Shown here: one piece after another, positions 45,240 through 56,319 of the stretch
Position numbering within the stretch: position 1 is the first letter of the stretch
Layout: every line of letters starts with the position of its first letter
Assembly (NCBI RefSeq): GCF_030445035.2
Contig: NC_080701.1
Coordinates: forward strand, 19,870,798 to 19,934,797
DNA from: Dasypus novemcinctus
Taxonomy: Eukaryota > Chordata > Mammalia > Cingulata > Dasypodidae
Direction: 5' to 3'
DNA length: 64,000 bases
Made by a program: the position numbers and the translations under genes
The notes under the pieces: generated by a model
Told to the model about the DNA's origin: nothing
Databases searched by the model: none
The model's input: the letters and a program-made list of their open reading frames with translations, nothing else

Positions 45240-45594
45240 GGAGAGAGGGAGAGAAGCAGGCAGCCAGAGAGCTTCACCTTTCTAATGAGGTGCTAAATAG
45301 AGTCCAGGTGTAAGTCAATAAACATGGGCAGCTCGAGGGTGTCGGTTTCCAGTTGCCCCAGCTGGAGAGGGCGGCTCCACACCTGGCAATCTCCACGGAG
45401 CGGGGGGCTCTGGGAGAGCCCGGTCCGCACAGCTAACCCTGAGCCAAACCTCCACCCCTTTATCTAACCAATTCATCAAGTCTGAAACCAGGGTACCCCC
45501 AGGTCATGTCACCTTGACTGTCGGATTTGCCGACAGCGCCTTGAGACACCTCATCAGGGCAAAACGGGCCACCAGGCAGGGAACCCCAACCCAA

Positions 45595-45860
45595 ACGATG
45601 CTGCCGAGCAGGGATCAGAGTTGATCCCACCACGGAAGAGCCTCGGTCTCCTGCGCCCCCACCAGGAAAGGAGCAGAACCCGGGAGGCGGAGCTCTCCAG
45701 ACTCCGGGGCTCTGCGAGCAGGAGCCCGAGGGCCTCGGGGGCTGCTTCCCGCAGAGCCCTGGAGCAGGCAGCCCACGCCCGCTTTCAGGAGCCGCGTCCC
45801 CTTCGGGAAGGCCCGCGCTGCAGACGCTGCACGCTGCAGCGATTCTCTCACGCAAACAGC
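45595..45860. promoter_or_regulatory. Short CpG-rich island
   Basis: I count 22 CpG dinucleotides by eye between 45601 and 45855 in sequence of roughly two thirds G+C. No TATA box, transcript or coding evidence supports a promoter, and frames on both strands are shadows. Confidence 0.5.
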
Positions 45861-46080
45861 AGATAACTTAGCAAGAGTTAGGGGGAGGGCTAAAAAATCC
45901 AGATCGCCAAAAATAGATTTCTCCTCACCCAAGCGTGTACCAACCTCCTCCCACCCCACCCCCACCGCCCCATCCGGTTCCTTTAAATGGAAAACTCCTG
46001 TGGTGCAATTTAAATGACTACTTGAGAAAAATTAGATTCCTAAGCAATCTGCAGTCCCAAGCAGGTGCTCCTCCAAGGGA
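45860..46080. promoter_or_regulatory. Candidate conserved non-coding element J
   Basis: CCAAAAATAGATTTC, a C-rich tract, GGTTCCTTTAAATGGAAAACTC, GTGCAATTTAAATGACTACTTG and AAAATTAGATTCCTAAGC. The CpG-rich island abuts it on the left. Confidence 0.45.
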
Positions 46081-47080
46081 GGAAGTGGTGGCCCAGCTGC
46101 TCCCTCACCTGGCCTCTGCCGCCCTGAGTTCAGCCTGGCGGCCTGGGGGCGGCGTTGTCATCTCCTGTCACCCGACCTCAGGGGCGCCCGCCCCCCAAGC
46201 AGCCCCCCACGGAGCCCAGCCCCTCCGTCCCCCGGAGTCACCGCGCCCTCCGCCTGCCTGTCAGCTGCCCCGGGGATGGCAGTGCTGAGGCCGCACGTTC
46301 AGAATCCCAGGAGGCAACACTCGTGTCCCATGTCAGCCGTGGGGCGAGATGCCGCGTGTCAGGACACAAGCCACCGAGAAGCAGGCCATTTGTTCCTACT
46401 CAGTGCAGGGCGACGTGCAGGGGGATCAGCAGCCGAAAGCACACACCGGCGTGACGGCTCAGACCTGCTCAGCCTTCAACCCCGCAAAATGTCAACTCCA
46501 GTGGAATAACAGAAGTCCATGGTGGGCAGGGGACCCTTCTTGCTGCAGATCTAAAAACCCTCCCTCCTCCTGAAAACCGATGCCACTGTTGGTCCCCTTT
46601 CTGCCCGCAGCGTCGTGCTCCCCGAGTCCCCAGCGCTGACCCGCTCGTTATGCCCTCGTGTTCGGGTGACGCCCTGAGAAGGGGCGGAGGACCCGGCGTC
46701 CCACAGCCCGTCCAGCTGTCTGGCCTGTCTGGCTCTCCTCCCCAGCGCCCCCAGAGTGCAAGGACATTTGGGGGTCAGCTCGGTGGGGGGCAGAGCGGAA
46801 TTGCAGAGCCCCGTGGAGGGAGGCTGGACCCTCTTGGAGCCACAGCACGGGCCTCACCATGAACAGTGCTCTCCTGGGAGGGAAACGGCCCTGAACGGCT
46901 TTGTGTGGTGTATGGTCCGTGGAGCCTCCTTCCCCACCCACGCGCAGAGACTCAAAAGGTGCCACTTTTACAAACTGGCCGGCGAGAGCTACCTGCAGAG
47001 GGCAGGGGTTTCAGAGGGCAGGACACGTCCCCGTCCGACGCCCCACCGACCTAGGTCTGCAAACTGAATGACTGGCTTCT
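46081..47080. other. GC-rich unique stretch
   Basis: Stop-poor frames in several phases on both strands and CpG clusters (e.g. 46170-46260). No domain, splice pattern or Kozak context supports a gene. Confidence 0.4.
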
Positions 47081-47559
47081 CGAAAGGCCAGTGTTGAAGC
47101 TTTGGCTTTAGCTCTGGGGAGCTACAGTCCAGACAATACTTCACTGTTCTCCAGGGCGTTTGAACTTGAGAGAGAGTAAGTGGATGAGACCTTGACTTGA
47201 GATTCAGTTATGGTCAGAGTCAATAAAGCAGGCCCAAAGGGCGAGAGGCTCTCCTGAGGGAGAGAAGAAGACACAGGCAGGCGCTGTGGGCCGAGAAAAC
47301 CTCATCTCTTCACAGAGCCCACCTTGGGGAGAGCAGATTGCTTCTGGAGAATTCTCCAAGGGCTGCCACAGGGAGCAGAGGCTCAACAGGCTGTGGACAG
47401 GTGGCTGAGGGAGGTAGGTGGGCAGGGGTGACTAAGGAGATGTGTGCCCACCAAGCAGCCTGGAGAAAGCCCTCAAAAGCACGTCTGGAGACCCGCCCAG
47501 GCAGGATACGTGGACACCCCGGGCTGCCCATTTGAGGTAAGCACCCAACAACCCCCTCC
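47081..47559. other. Unclassified stretch
   Basis: No repeat or gene recognised. Confidence 0.3.
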
Positions 47560-47900
47560 ACCACACTGGGCGTTTGTTGACGTGTGGCCGGAGCCATTTC
47601 CCCTGTTTCCTTTTTTCTGTCTCCGTGTAGAATAATACGCGATTAATTGATTTCCTGTCACTCTTTTAGTCCAGAAAATTAATTTCAGAGCAACCTTGTT
47701 TTCTCAGGGTATGAATCCTCCCCACGCAGAGTAATTCAGCTCCTCCATTATTCATGAGAGAGGATAGTGATGGAGGGTGCAACGGAGACCGCCCCAAGGC
47801 CACAAAGGGATAGTCTGTGTTACTGATACAACAATATTCCACCTGTGCCTCTAAATAATTCACATCTACAACTCAATTTGGGCCGGCACGCCACTCAGGA
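47560..47900. promoter_or_regulatory. Candidate conserved non-coding element K
   Basis: ACGCGATTAATTGATTTCCTGTCACTC near 47636 joins a homeodomain word (ATTAATTGATT) with CTGTCA. AAAATTAATTTCAGAGC, GAGTAATTCAGCTCCTCC and CCATTATTCATGAG follow. It repeats the arrangement in candidate D. Confidence 0.5.
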
Positions 47901-48274
47901 TGTGGCTGGGAGAAGCGTCGATGTGAGATTTGGGAAAGTCTCCAGGACACTGCAGAGGTGAAGCCAGCAGGACGCCAGAGGCCATCCCAGGGGCTGGCTG
48001 GAGAGGGGTCCTTGGGACCGAGGCCACGACCCGTTGCCTGAGGCCTGGGTGGCCCTGCAAGCTCACTGCTGGCAGCCCTCCCGTAGACTCCAGGAGAAGG
48101 CGAAGGAACGGTGGAAGCAGGAGCTGGGAGTCCGAGACAGCTCCGAAGCAGGCAAGCGACACACCATAGCCAGGTCGAAGCATTTCTTGGGGCTTCAGAT
48201 TTGAAGGTTTCTGCTGTTTTGTTTTTGTTTTTAAAAACCTAGCTGCTTACCAAATTCATTGGAAGCATTCACTT

Positions 48275-48375
48275 AAAAAAAAAAAACAGATTCCTGGATG
48301 CAAAAGCAGACCTACTGAAACAGGATCACCTGGGAATCTGTATTTTAAACAAGGTCCCAGGTGATTTTTTAAAAA
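48275..48375 (+). repeat. hAT-Charlie/MER5-like relic
   Basis: CACCTGGGAATCTGTATTTTAAACAAGGTCCCAGGTGATTTT is a familiar MER3/MER5-group word. It is cut by the L1 insertion at 48376. Confidence 0.5.
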
Positions 48376-49970
48376 TATATATATATATTTTTTAATGTTA
48401 CATAAAAATATAGGGGATTCCTATGCCCCACTCCCTACATCTCCCACATTTTCCCACATTAACAACACCTTTCATTAGTGTGGTACATTTGCTACAATTG
48501 ATGAACAGGTATTGAAGCATTGCCACTAAGCATGAATATAGTTTACATTATAGTCTATACTCTGTCCTGCACAATTCTGTGAGCCATGACCAAATATATA
48601 ATGGCCTGTATCTGTCATTGTAATGTCATTCAGGACAATTCCCATGTCCCAAAAAATGCCCCCATATTTCACCTGTTTTTCACTCTCCCTGCCCTCAAAA
48701 GCTCCAATGGCCACTGCCTGCACATCAATAATGTAATTTTTTCCATTGCTAGAACCACAATATGTCTATACTAGAATATCAGTGAGTCTACTTTAGTCCA
48801 TAATTCATTCTCCAATCCTGAGGATTCTGGAAAGGTGATGACCACTCCACTTCTAATTGAAAGGGGGCTTAGATCCGGTGGGACAGATGGACAGGACTCT
48901 CTTGCTTGCAGTTGTAGACTCTCTCAGTTCCTTGGGATGGTCTTTGTCCATGATCATCTCCTCATTAGTTGTCCTGGGTGAATCCAATGAACTGGAGAGT
49001 AGGTGTTACAACTCTGTTGAGATTTGGGTCCCAGATGGCACATGGATAGCCCAAAGATTTTAGTCACTTGGATATATACCTATCAACCCTAGTACTAATT
49101 ATAGGTTCAAATAGAAGGGTCAGAAGAGCCATGTTAAGGAAACCACAACTGAATCCAATGCTGTCACAAAGGGAAGCATAAATTCCAAAGTAGGGTCCAC
49201 TGGTGAGGCATCAAACTCCTGAGCTATCTACCCTGACTATAGTGTCTGGATGTTTCCTTCACCCTCACAAGCCCCACTATTTGAGGTAGTATTTACTTTG
49301 GCAGTCAATGAGATCCTGCTGAAACATGCATAAGTGTAACCTCTGGAATGATATCCCAACTCACTTTGAAGTCTCTTAGCCATATAAACTCTTTTGTCTT
49401 TTACCTCTTCCCCCTTTGGTCCTTGGTTGTAATCCCTTGGTACTAGGGAGGCTCATCCCTGGGAGTCATGTCCCATGCTGGGGGGAAGGTAATGCATTTA
49501 TGTGCTGAGTTTGGCTTAGAGAGAGGCCACATATGAGCAATAAGGAGGCTCTCAGGAGGTAACTCTTAGGCACCCTATATTACTAAGCTGAATTTCTATT
49601 TCAAGAGTAAAGGTTCATAAGCACAGTCATCAATATCAAGGATCTATCAATGGTCCATCCTCCTTCACTAGTCATTGCCCCTGTACTCAGGGAATTCTTG
49701 CTGTTCCATTAGAGAATGTGGCAGATCTCCCCAGGATGGGAATTCAATATTCTTTCAGTTATTGTGTGAATCTCCACCCACCGTGACAATGTCCCATGAA
49801 CAACTGAACACATTTATATGCCTTATATGTATGCCCAGGTGGCCCTCCTCCCATGCATCTTTCATCACTGACACCCTGTACCAACAATCGTCCCCTGTCA
49901 TAGCTGTAACCCTTCTGTGATCAAAAACTTCTTCAAAAATGAAGCCAACAAAATAGCCAAATACAATTCA
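48376..49970 (-). mobile_element. Long antisense L1 3' UTR fragment (about 1.5 kb)
   Basis: The left end is the A-tail complement (TATATATATATTTTTTAATGTTACATAAAAATATAGGGG). It then carries the same landmark blocks as 425-1005 and 17272-17545, extended to about 49930 by text with no ORF2 coding. It has an L1-like CAATTGTAGCAAATGTACC block (complement at 48484-48502). The complete extent gives an unusually long 3' UTR or a fused UTR. Confidence 0.75.
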
Positions 49971-50585
49971 TTAAAAAATGAAATAATACTGATAGTTTTA
50001 AAAATAAGAAATAAAATACTAAAAAAAAACTTTAAATGGTGGTTCTTTAGCTCATTCTCATAGGAACTGCCAGACTGGATGATACCCAGTGGCCCTTCCA
50101 GCTCTGTCTTTCTCTGATGATTCTAAGAAAGAAAAGGGTTAATTCCAGCCTGTTGAGGGAAGGGCTACCTGTGGGACTATAGGAAACCAAAGGAGCAAAT
50201 GGCTCTCTAGTCTGGTGGGGAGAAAGAGAAGAGAAAGAACTAAGCCTGACATCATATAAAGGTCAAGGACCTTTCTTTGTTTTCAAACTTTATTTTAACT
50301 TCAAAAAAACAAAATAACAAACAAAAGGCAGCTTAACAAATTATGGAAGCATCACTTTTTAAAAATCCTGTCCAGGGATATTTATCTTATTTAATTCTAA
50401 AAACAAACTCAATTGTTTCTCCAGTGTTCAAAAAGATGAATAAATGAGCCCAGATTTGGTTCAATGACATGACCAAGTTCACCTTGCTAATGAGGAAAAT
50501 GAGGAAAAAAATTAATGTTTGATCATATTCACATAATTCACCTCCCCATGAGTTTGGGCAGGAAAGGTGACTATGTCGAGATATC
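49971..50585. other. Unclassified stretch
   Basis: A-rich near 49970-50035 and 50280-50345. Otherwise no recognisable element. Confidence 0.3.
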
Positions 50586-50589
50586 ACTC

Positions 50590-51066
50590 CCATAATAAGG
50601 TTACTCATCAGTTAACTTAGAGTTTAACCAAAAGGGAGATTCTCATAGGTGGGCCTGATATAATCAGGTGAGCCTTTATAGGAAGTTAAAGATTCAGAGA
50701 GACACCTTCCTGCCAGCCTGGAAAAAGCAAGCACTGATGTTTCAAGAGGACCAAAGGTGGGGTCGATGGGGCCTCTGGTTGATGAGAGTGAACCCCAGCC
50801 AACAGTCAACAAGAAAACAGGCACGTCAGTCCTACAGCCACAAGTACATAAATTCTGCCAATAACCTAAATGAGACTGGAAGAGGACTCCAAGCCTCAGG
50901 TGAGATCATGGCCCCAGCCGGCAGCTTCATTTAGCCTGCAGATACCCTGAGCAAAGAGCAAGAGCACCCTTGACCAAACTCATGGAAACTGACAAAAATA
51001 AAAGGGCTCTTTTAAGCTGCTCAGTTGAGGTAACTTGTTACACGGCAGTAGCAAGCTTATACAATG
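50590..51066 (+). mobile_element. ERVL-MaLR-like LTR
   Basis: GGGAGATTCTCATAGGTGGGCCTGATATAATCAGGTGAGCC, 'ccagccaacagtcaacaagaaaac', 'cagtcctacagccacaag', TTCTGCCAATAACCTAAATGAG, 'aagaggactccaagcctca' and the end TTTTAAGCTGCTCAGTTGAGGTAACTTGTTAC follow the MLT1-like layout. No internal retroviral genes. Confidence 0.7.
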
Positions 51067-51239
51067 TGCCATGAAACAAGAGTAGCATGTGCATGCCCTT
51101 TACAGCTTACAAAATTTACAGTTTACAACCAGACCATACATTCTTGGAGGCAAACCCTACATCTTGCCCAGCCCTGCATGACCATCTCGGGTCAAGGGTC
51201 AAGGCTCAAGGCAAGGTGGCAAGACTAGGAGGGCAGTTT

Positions 51240-51365
51240 TGTTTTTCCTAAGTTCCTATTTCACAGATGGGGAGACTGAGGCTCAAAACACACTTCTCTG
51301 AGGGCATATAAAGAGTCCATAGCAGAACCAGCTTTCAAATTCAGGACTTCTGATTCCAAAGCCAA
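51240..51365 (-). repeat. MIR fragment, antisense
   Basis: CCTATTTCACAGATGGGGAGACTGAGGCTCAAAAC, then GCAGAACCAGCTTTCAAATTCAGGACTTCTG is antisense MIR. Confidence 0.75.
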
Positions 51366-51679
51366 GGATCATCTTGTATGGGGTTACCCCAGAAAAGAGA
51401 GTTGTTTTAAACTGGCGACACGGGGGCTGCCTCCATCCTTCTCAAGAAGAGGGACATCAGTGTGGTTAAAAGAAGCTGTTGGGTGCCGCCATCCTTTCAG
51501 TCCTTCTCCAGTTCCACCCACCACACATACATACAACCCACTTCAATTTCACTGCGCACAGTGCCCGTATCAGCCCTATTGCCAGCTCAGGCACCGTGCC
51601 AGGGGCACCTCTACAAGTGCAGCTTTCAGGCTTTCCCCCAGCCCAGGGGACTGAGAGCCCAGCCAAACCACTTACCAAC

Positions 51680-52330
51680 AGGCCTGCTGTCATTTTGTCA
51701 TTAATAGTGTCAGATCAAATCCAAGCAACAATTGGTAAAACAGATTGCAGCCCTGTGCCCTTCATCGCTGGTGTTTCTGAAGAACATTAGCACTAAGAAG
51801 CCTCCAGAGAGGAGCTGTAAAGAAAAAAAAAAGAGAAAGCCTGAAAAAGAAAGCACGCGAGGTACTTTCCCTCGCTGCAAACTTCACGACACAGCCACTT
51901 TGTAACACGCACCATATGCAACCACCGCTTACAAGGCCCAATAACCTCTTTCCGAACAGTAATAAATCCCCTCGGACCCCAGCCCACTTGTAATTTACAA
52001 CTTGGCTAAAATGAACATTATTTCAAGCTAAGCGTATTCTCCCAGGCGCAGGGAAATGTGGCAGCTTTCCTGCTGACAGAGGAGTTTCTTTTTAAATGTC
52101 ATGCATTCGCTTTCATTACTTCCAAATAATTGCCTGGAAAAGATCGGCGGCTGGACAGGGCTGCCCGCTCTTCATCACCATGAGTCAATTTCATCATCTC
52201 AAAGGAGCCCCTGGGAGCTGCTTTCAGCCTGGGGCAGGCTCGGCCCTCTGCCGCTCGCTCCCCACTGGCCCCGTGGCTGTGCAGTGAAAGGTGTCTCCAT
52301 CCTTCTCCGGGGACAGCTCCAGGTGAGATG
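51680..52330. promoter_or_regulatory. Candidate conserved non-coding element L
   Basis: The longest CNE candidate: GTCATTTTGTCATTAATAGTGTCAG, CAAGCAACAATTGGTAAAAC, CCCAATAACCTC, GTAATTTACAACTTGG, ATGAACATTATTTCAAGC, GTCATGCATTCGCTTTCATTACTTCCAAATAATTGCC and GAGTCAATTTCATCATC. It is repeat-free for about 650 bp, with mixed homeodomain-like words throughout. Confidence 0.55.
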
Positions 52331-52589
52331 TCTCTAGAGATAGACAACATCAACTGTCACCACTGCCACCACCAAATATCATTCTCCTGCCCATCGGCTC
52401 ATCATGTCATGGACCGCCCAGCCCTGTATGAGGTGTGTGTTTTCTCTCGTGGAAGTTGGATTTTTCATCAGGAGGATGGCGGGTCAGGAAGACGCAATGG
52501 CTGGGGTTAATTCCTCCCTGTTCCCACCGGCACAATGGGTGTTGTATGGCAAGCCTGTGCTCTAAACTATATGCTTTCGGAACTCTTAT

Positions 52590-53110
52590 TTTGGCTCTGT
52601 TGCTGCATAAACACCTCAAAACTTGGGGAGCTCATTCTCATGACTCTGTGGTTGACTGAGCTCAGCTGGGGGTAGTTCTCAAGGAGGAGTCACCTGGTTT
52701 CCATCATGTGGGGGTTTGACCGGGCTGGGAAGGCCCAGTTGACCTCTCCACGTGCTTGGGGTGTTGCTATGGAAGGTGGGAAGACAGCCTCAGCTTGTCA
52801 CGCAGGCTGAGGGCCTTTCTCTCCATCGTGTGATCTCAAGGCCTTGTTCTCTTGACGTGGACTTTCCACATGGTCTCTCCATGTGGTCTCTCCGTGGGTT
52901 TCCTCCACAGGGTAGCTGGGCTTCCTATGTGGCGACTCTGGATTCCTGAAAGCTCAACAGTGGAAGCTCCCAGGGCTGACACAGAGAACTTTCACCACAT
53001 TCTATTGGCTACCGTGACTCGTGAGGCTTCTCAGATTAAACACGGAAGGGGATGCTGCACGAGGGCATGAGTACTGTGAGGTGGGATTTGTTGGGGCCCT
53101 CTTTGGAGAC
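52590..53110 (+). repeat. Old interspersed repeat of uncertain class
   Basis: TTATTTTGGCTCTGTTGCTGC, ACACCTCAAAACTTGGGGAGCTC, CATGACTCTGTGGTTGACTGAGC, then repeated TGGTCTCTCCATG/GTGG words, and TTTCACCACATTCTATTGGC resemble a widespread old mammalian repeat. Family not named. Confidence 0.5.
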
Positions 53111-54420
53111 CAGCTCAGGAAGGTGGAAGGGAGAGGAAAGGAAGTCACACTTCCCTGGTGGAAATCCCCTCAAATAACCACGGTCAACCCAACTTCCTTT
53201 AGGGAGGGGAGAGGCGACCTAACCTTTAGATCATCTATCTAGATAGGCACCAGGCGTTGAGGTGGGTGCTTCTCCCAGCTAAGCAGAAGGTAGAGTCTTT
53301 GAGTTTCAGGTACCCTCTGTCTTAAGTTCCTTCTCTTTTTCCCTCATAGTTCCTATCCCAGGGCATGACCAGTTAAATACTTGCTGGGCCCATAGAAGGT
53401 AAAAGTCACCATGGACCTCATCTATTCCCTGATACAGCAGCCTCCTGCCCTCTTACCCACATCACCCTGGATTCCTCTTCCCCGCTCAGTGGGGTCACTT
53501 GACCCCACACGTGGGCCCAGCCCTTCCAGGTCTCCAGGCTGGAACCGACCAGAGCCAGGGGCTGGAAGAGCCTTGCTGCCCTGGGGCTCAGGACTGGTTT
53601 AGCTCTGCTTTGGAGCATTGTGTTGACACCTGCACGTGAGCCGTATTCCTACAGCCCCGTTCTGTCACTGAATCTCTCCTTGTTTTGCTCAGTCACCCGA
53701 GGCCCTTTCGAAGGAACCAGGCTAGAATTGCAGTTCCTTAAAAGCAGGAACTCAGCCACCCCATGAGCTAGAGGCCCATCCCAGAGGCCCAGTGAGAGGA
53801 CCCCGCCACCTCCAGACCCATTTTCAGCACCTGCCTTTCCAAAGGCTTCTCGTCCTGGATTCTTCCTCGTCATGTCCTGCCCGCCCATCAGGTCCCATCA
53901 CTCGTTCTCAGAGCCCTTGTTGACAGTTGCATACTCTAGCACACACACAGGAGGCCCAGGCTATAGCTCGTTCTGCCTGTGCAAGTGAACTAAAGCTGTC
54001 TTTGCCTACTTCCTGGAGTCCCCCTGGTCCTGCAGGATAGAATCTGGATGTGCCTTGATATAGCACAAAATATGACCCTCTTCAGGGGAATGAATGGAGA
54101 GGAAAATCCATAATCAACTTCCTTCTCCCCTTTGCTCTCCACCAGGACACAGCCAAGGATGGAGCTGCACAACAGCAGAAGAAAGACCTTCCCCTGAAGT
54201 GTGGGGGACAATCACTACAGCAAAGAGGGCAGGACCTCTGTGTGCCCCGGGCCTCGAATGAGATAACTAACTTATTATGGAGTCTCAATTCATTGGGATA
54301 TAAGGATGAAACAGATTTGTTTCTTCCAAACACTGCCTCAGACTGTAAGATGTTGAGTACCCCTCTCCGATGAGCTAATGACTTCCCAAGCAGATTTCAC
54401 AAACTTCTAGTCACTGATTA
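53111..54420. other. Unclassified stretch
   Basis: No exon or recognised repeat. Frames at 53411-53888 overlap on both strands. A possible TA-rich boundary near 53230. Confidence 0.3.
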
Positions 54421-54426
54421 AAATAG

Positions 54427-54436
54427 TCTGGTTCAG
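54427..54436 (+). repeat. Left TSD of SINE
   Basis: TCTGGTTCAG recurs exactly at 54822-54831, a 10-bp TSD. Confidence 0.85.
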
Positions 54437-54821
54437 GGAGGGGAGCGGATGTGGCTCAAGCAATTGAGCACCCACCTCCCCATGGGAGGCCCTGGGTTTG
54501 GTTCCCAGTGCCCCCTAAAGAAGACAAAACAAAAAGAGCAAAAAAACAAGTTGACATTGAGCAAAAACAATGAGCAAAACCAATAAGCAAAACCAAATGA
54601 GCAGGGAGGGAGACACGCAGTTGAGTGCCTGCCTCCCACATGGGAGGTCCCAGGTTTGGTTCCCAGTGCCTCCTAAAAAAAGACAAAAACAGACAAGCAG
54701 ACAACAAGCAAAAAACAACAAGCAGATGACAAGCAAAAACAATGAGTAGACCATGAGTGCAAACAAAAAGCAAAAATGATGAGCAAATAGACTAGGGAGC
54801 CATCTTGGAGGGGGGGGATAC
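54437..54821 (+). mobile_element. Two-headed tRNA-derived SINE
   Basis: Head one at about 54440 (GGGAGCGGATGTGGCTCAAGC) and head two near 54601, partly eroded (CAGTTGAGTGCCTGCCTCCC). Both are followed by AGTGCC(C/T)CCTAAA words and a repeating ACAAGCAAAAACAATGAGC-type body. It ends with a G run. A perfect 10-bp TSD flanks it. Confidence 0.9.
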
Positions 54822-54851
54822 TCTGGTTCAGTTCTCAGATGACATCAGGGA

Positions 54852-55253
54852 AGTGGGAAGTAGATGTGGCTCAAGCAATTGGGCTCCCGCCTACCATATA
54901 GGAGGTCTGGGGTTCGATGCCCAGGGCCTCCTGGTGAAGGCAGCCTGGCCCATGTGGCAAGCTGGCCCACAAGGAGTGCTGCCCCACATAGGAGAGCTGG
55001 CCCACATGGAGAGCTGGCACAGCAAGATGATGCAACAACAACAAAAAAAAGACACAGAGGAGAGACAATAAGAGATGCAGCAGACCAGGGAGCTGAGGTG
55101 GCACAAGAGAATAATCACCTCTCCCCTCCAGAAGTTCCCAGAATCAGTTCCTGGAGCACCTAATGAGAAGACCAAGCAGTCACAGAAGAAAACACAGAGA
55201 ATGGACACAGAGAGCAGACAATGGAGGGAGGGGGAGAGATAGATAGATGATAA

Positions 55254-55294
<41 letters not shown>

Positions 55295-55305
55295 CAGATG
55301 AACTA
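54852..55305 (+). mobile_element. SINE intermediate between two-headed and DAS-III types
   Basis: Head GGGAAGTAGATGTGGCTCAAGC with B box GGTTCGATGCC (near 54912), then a DAS-III-like body (CTGGCCCATGTGGC, AAGGAGTGCTGCCCC, AGATGATGCAACAAC). A degraded second head follows (about 55080-55170, CAGGGAGCTGAGGTGGC to TTCCTGGAGCACC). The tail is a GATA microsatellite. A 16-bp TSD (15 matches) lies at 54836-54851 and 55306-55321. Confidence 0.9.
55234..55300 (+). repeat. (GATA)n microsatellite
   Basis: GATA repeats with small interruptions, continuous from about 55252 to 55292, at the SINE tail. Confidence 0.92.
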
Positions 55306-55321
55306 CAGATGACATTAGGGA

Positions 55322-55956
55322 ATTCTCATTCTTTTCTTTAGGTGTGATAATGGTTTTGCGATTATAAAGAAGAATATCCTTAATTCCAGGACATGCATGC
55401 TCAGGTAGTTAGGAGTGAAGTGTCATAATGTTGCAATTTACTTTATACTAGGTGGAGAGATTGATAGATGCATAGATCAATATACAGCCACAGATAAGGC
55501 AACTAAGCCAGGGCATTGACCACTAGCGAAGCTTGGTGGTAAGTCAGTGGTGTTCATTTTGCTGCTCATGCAATATTTCTGCATATTTTCAATTTACGTA
55601 ATTAAAGGCTGAAGAGGAAATCCAGTTCAGTTTACAAGTTCAGCTTTACATCCAATTTAAAGTCGTCCTCATTGACACTACTTGGGATGCGAAGGACCCG
55701 AGAGAGGATGGGGAAAAGGTCTGTGTGTGAGGGAGGAAGCATCTCGTTACCAGTCCGTGATTGTAGTTCTATTCCCATTGATTTTCACTGCTTCTATGCT
55801 CAGGGCCAATCAGGAGTCATTGTTTTCTGTGTGGAAAAGTGGGGGGCTTTGGAGGATCCTACAGATCCTCCTCCACACCAATCCCCTCAGCCCCTGCCCT
55901 GTAGGCCACCCCCAAGCTCCTGCTTTTGGGTCCCTTTCCCTAAGAACACCGCCCTC
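55322..55956. other. Unclassified stretch
   Basis: No repeat or gene recognised. Overlapping frames at 55672-55990 are in one strand and lack domains. Confidence 0.3.
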
Positions 55957-55963
55957 AATTAGG

Positions 55964-56311
55964 ATGCGGAAGCAGATGGGGCTCAAGTGATTGAGCTCCC
56001 ACTTACCACACGGGAGGTCCAGGTTCGGTTCCTGGTGCCTCGCCTCCTAAGACAGTGAGATAACGCGATGGGCAGGCGTGGCAAGCTGACACAACGAGAT
56101 GATGCAACAAGAGACACACTGAGGCAAACATAATGAGAGATGCAACAAAGCAGGGAACAGAGATGGCTCAAGCGACTGGGCACCTCCCTCCCACATGGGA
56201 GGTCCTGGGTTTTGTTCCTGGTGCCTCCTGAAAAGAAGACCAGCAGACAACAAACAAACAGCAAATGCAAACAATAAGGGGGTGGGGAGAAATAAATAAA
56301 TTTTTTTTTTA
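55964..56311 (+). mobile_element. Two-headed tRNA-derived SINE
   Basis: Head one from 55966 (GCGGAAGCAGATGGGGCTCAAG, B box GGTTCGGTTCC) and head two from about 56151 (CAGGGAACAGAGATGGCTCAAGC, GGTTTTGTTCC). The tail is AATAAATAAATTTT plus T run. A short TSD, AATTAGG, lies at 55957-55963 and 56312-56318. Head spacing about 185 bp. Confidence 0.9.
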
Positions 56312-56319
56312 AATTAGGG

